A DNA stretch of 64,000 nucleotides from Algibacter luteus (GTDB taxonomy: Bacteria; Bacteroidota; Bacteroidia; Flavobacteriales; Flavobacteriaceae): assembly GCF_900141715.1 (NCBI RefSeq), contig NZ_FQYK01000001.1, forward strand, positions 1-64,000, in the 5' to 3' direction. The notes under the pieces were generated by a model. That model was not told the origin of the DNA. It saw only the letters and a program-made list of their open reading frames with translations, and ran no database searches. Shown here in pieces: positions 62,341 through 64,000 of the stretch. Position numbers and translations under genes: made by a program. Position 1 is the first letter of the stretch; each line of letters begins with the position of its first letter.

Positions 62341-64000
62341 ATGAGTCATTTTACTAACATTCTTAAATATGCTAAACCTTATAAGAAATATGCGCTAGGA
62401 CACATTATTTCTAATATTTTTTACGCATTATTTGGTACGTTGTCGTTTATAGCATTAAAACCGATGCTTGATGTTATTTTCGATAAAAAAAAGCAACCAC
62501 CTACTACGGTTCCGAAGTTTACAAATCTCAACGAGATTGGAGATTTTGCTGAAGACTACTTAATCTATCACATGCATGACTTTACAGGTGGCGATAAATC
62601 AAAAGCTTTACTTTTTGTTATTCTACTTATTGTTGTTATGTTTTTGCTAAAAAATATTGCAGGGTATTTAGCAAACTATTTCATGGTGTTTTTACGTAAT
62701 GGTGTCATCAGAGATATTAGAAACAAGGTGTACCAGAAAACTGTAGAATTACCGTTATCATTCTTTTCAGAACAACGTAAAGGTGATATTATTGCAAGAG
62801 TTACAGGCGATGTTAACGATTTACAATATTCTTTTCTGCCCGTTTTAGAAATCATCATTCGAGAACCTTTAACCATTTTATTTACCTTAATTGCAATGCT
62901 TATAATAAGTCCGCAATTAACCCTTTTCGTTTTTATATTCATTCCAATCATGAGTTTTGTAATATCCAGAATTGGAAAAAGTTTAAAACGAAAATCGGGT
63001 CGTGTTCAAAAAGAACAAGGTGTATTTCTTTCAACATTAGAAGAAACATTAACAGGATTACGTATTATTAAAGGCTTTAATTCTGAAAAAGAATTTAACG
63101 ACAGGTTTCAAGAATCTACCAATAAATTTTACAACTTTTCTAATAAGTTATTAAACCGTCAAAACTTGGCATCACCAACCAGCGAAGTATTGGGGATTTT
63201 AATGGTTTCTGGAATTTTGTGGTATGGCGGCAATCTTGTACTTAGCGACGATGCCAATACTATATTAGATGGTAGCGCATTTTTGGTTTATATGACGCTT
63301 TCTTATCAAATTCTAACGCCTGCAAAAGCCATTACACGAGGCATTTATAATATTAAAAAAGGTGGTGCCGCAGCAGAACGAATTCAGGAAATACTCGATA
63401 CAGAAAACCCATTAAAAGATAAAGAAAATGCCATTGAAATAGAAGGATTCCATTCTGATATCGCATTTAAAAATATTTCGTTTAAATATCAGGATGAGTA
63501 CGTTCTAAAAAACTTATCACTTGATATTAAAAAAGGTGAAACTGTTGCCTTAGTAGGGCAATCTGGTAGTGGAAAGTCTACAATTGCAAACCTCATTACC
63601 CGTTTTTATCATGTTAATGAAGGTGAAATATTAATTGATGGTATTAACATTAATAATATCACCACAAGTTCTTTGAGAAAGCAACTCGGTCTTGTAACTC
63701 AAGAAGCCATATTATTTAATGATAGCATCAAGAATAACTTGAAACTTGGTAAAAAAGGTGCCACCGACGACGAAATTATAGAAGCATTAAAAGTTGCCAA
63801 TGCTTGGGAATTTGTTAAAGATCTACCGAATGGTATAGAAACCAATATTGGCGATGCCGGAGGTAAACTTTCTGGCGGACAAAAGCAACGCTTAAGTATT
63901 GCTAGGGCTGTTTTAAAAAGTCCACCTATTATGGTTTTAGACGAAGCCACCTCAGCTCTAGATACAGAAAGCGAACGTCTCGTGCAAGTAGCGCTAGAGA
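62341..64000 (+). CDS. ABC transporter, fused permease and ATPase (MsbA-like), 3' end outside window
   Basis: 553 codons are present; the frame is open at the right edge. The N-terminal 320 residues hold six membrane helices (ALGHIISNIFYALFGTLSFI, LLFVILLIVVMFLLKNIAGY and others) with the coupling-helix region. The nucleotide-binding domain has Walker A GQSGSGKST, signature LSGGQKQR and Walker B IMVLDEA. It is a homodimeric exporter half, of the type that flips lipid A core or other lipids. Drug or glycolipid export is the alternative. Confidence 0.95.
   Translation, partial: MSHFTNILKYAKPYKKYALGHIISNIFYALFGTLSFIALKPMLDVIFDKKKQPPTTVPKFTNLNEIGDFAEDYLIYHMHDFTGGDKSKALLFVILLIVVMFLLKNIAGYLANYFMVFLRNGVIRDIRNKVYQKTVELPLSFFSEQRKGDIIARVTGDVNDLQYSFLPVLEIIIREPLTILFTLIAMLIISPQLTLFVFIFIPIMSFVISRIGKSLKRKSGRVQKEQGVFLSTLEETLTGLRIIKGFNSEKEFNDRFQESTNKFYNFSNKLLNRQNLASPTSEVLGILMVSGILWYGGNLVLSDDANTILDGSAFLVYMTLSYQILTPAKAITRGIYNIKKGGAAAERIQEILDTENPLKDKENAIEIEGFHSDIAFKNISFKYQDEYVLKNLSLDIKKGETVALVGQSGSGKSTIANLITRFYHVNEGEILIDGININNITTSSLRKQLGLVTQEAILFNDSIKNNLKLGKKGATDDEIIEALKVANAWEFVKDLPNGIETNIGDAGGKLSGGQKQRLSIARAVLKSPPIMVLDEATSALDTESERLVQVALE

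Overview
The window is about 64 kb of a low-GC chromosome from the family Flavobacteriaceae (phylum Bacteroidota), probably a marine member; I cannot name the genus. The case rests on four things. Promoters carry the Bacteroidota -7 box TAnnTTTG, several with a TTG/TTTG about 19 bases upstream. There is a type IX secretion (T9SS) C-terminal domain. TonB receptors, FecI/FecR pairs and lipoproteins are abundant. The families DUF3810, DUF4199, DUF4252, DUF5777 and DUF6503 are present. Most genes are chromosomal housekeeping genes. I see no rRNA, tRNA, CRISPR array, integrase, transposase or prophage.

Layout. 1-7.7 kb: the 5' two thousand codons of a giant secreted multidomain protein (minus strand, running off the left edge), a small secreted protein just upstream of it, and a PAS-LuxR regulator. 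8-15.4 kb: YtcJ-type amidohydrolase, PepD dipeptidase, DUF3810 protein, DUF6503 lipoprotein, SpoU methyltransferase and an M48 CAAX-type protease. 15.4-15.9 kb: a gene-free stretch with a long inverted repeat, a dispersed-repeat-like element and a structured leader ahead of a DEAD-box RNA helicase. 18.6-25.9 kb: small enzymes, TrmH, a sirtuin, sugar/FkbM genes and purB. 25.9-28.1 kb: an operon of ECF sigma factor, membrane protein and two DUF4252 proteins. 28.3-29.8 kb: an S41 protease.

29.9-35.2 kb is a vitamin B12 uptake locus. A TonB receptor (BtuB type) sits behind a cobalamin riboswitch on the minus strand. A btuF-btuC-btuD operon leaves divergently from its own promoter. A 35-residue membrane microprotein lies between them. 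RmuC and an acyl-CoA thioesterase follow.

37.3-45.7 kb holds the least-understood biology. A FecI-FecR-TonB receptor (with STN domain) signalling cassette faces a divergent lipoprotein built from two cysteine-bounded repeats. Next comes a run of exported proteins: OB-fold, T9SS-secreted blue-copper protein, DUF5777 barrel, lipoprotein cytochrome c and YceI. This looks like a cell-envelope redox module.

45.7-64 kb: carB, rpmH, TPR protein, cardiolipin synthase, lytic transglycosylase, alpha/beta hydrolase, MtaB, a peptide-binding lipoprotein, a GlmU-like protein, rpmE2, DUF4199 plus glycosyltransferase 2, a phosphohexomutase and an MsbA-type ABC transporter cut by the right edge. Short palindromic repeats of REP type lie at 55.3 and 60.3 kb. 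Function calls come from reading translated motifs only; no database search was run.
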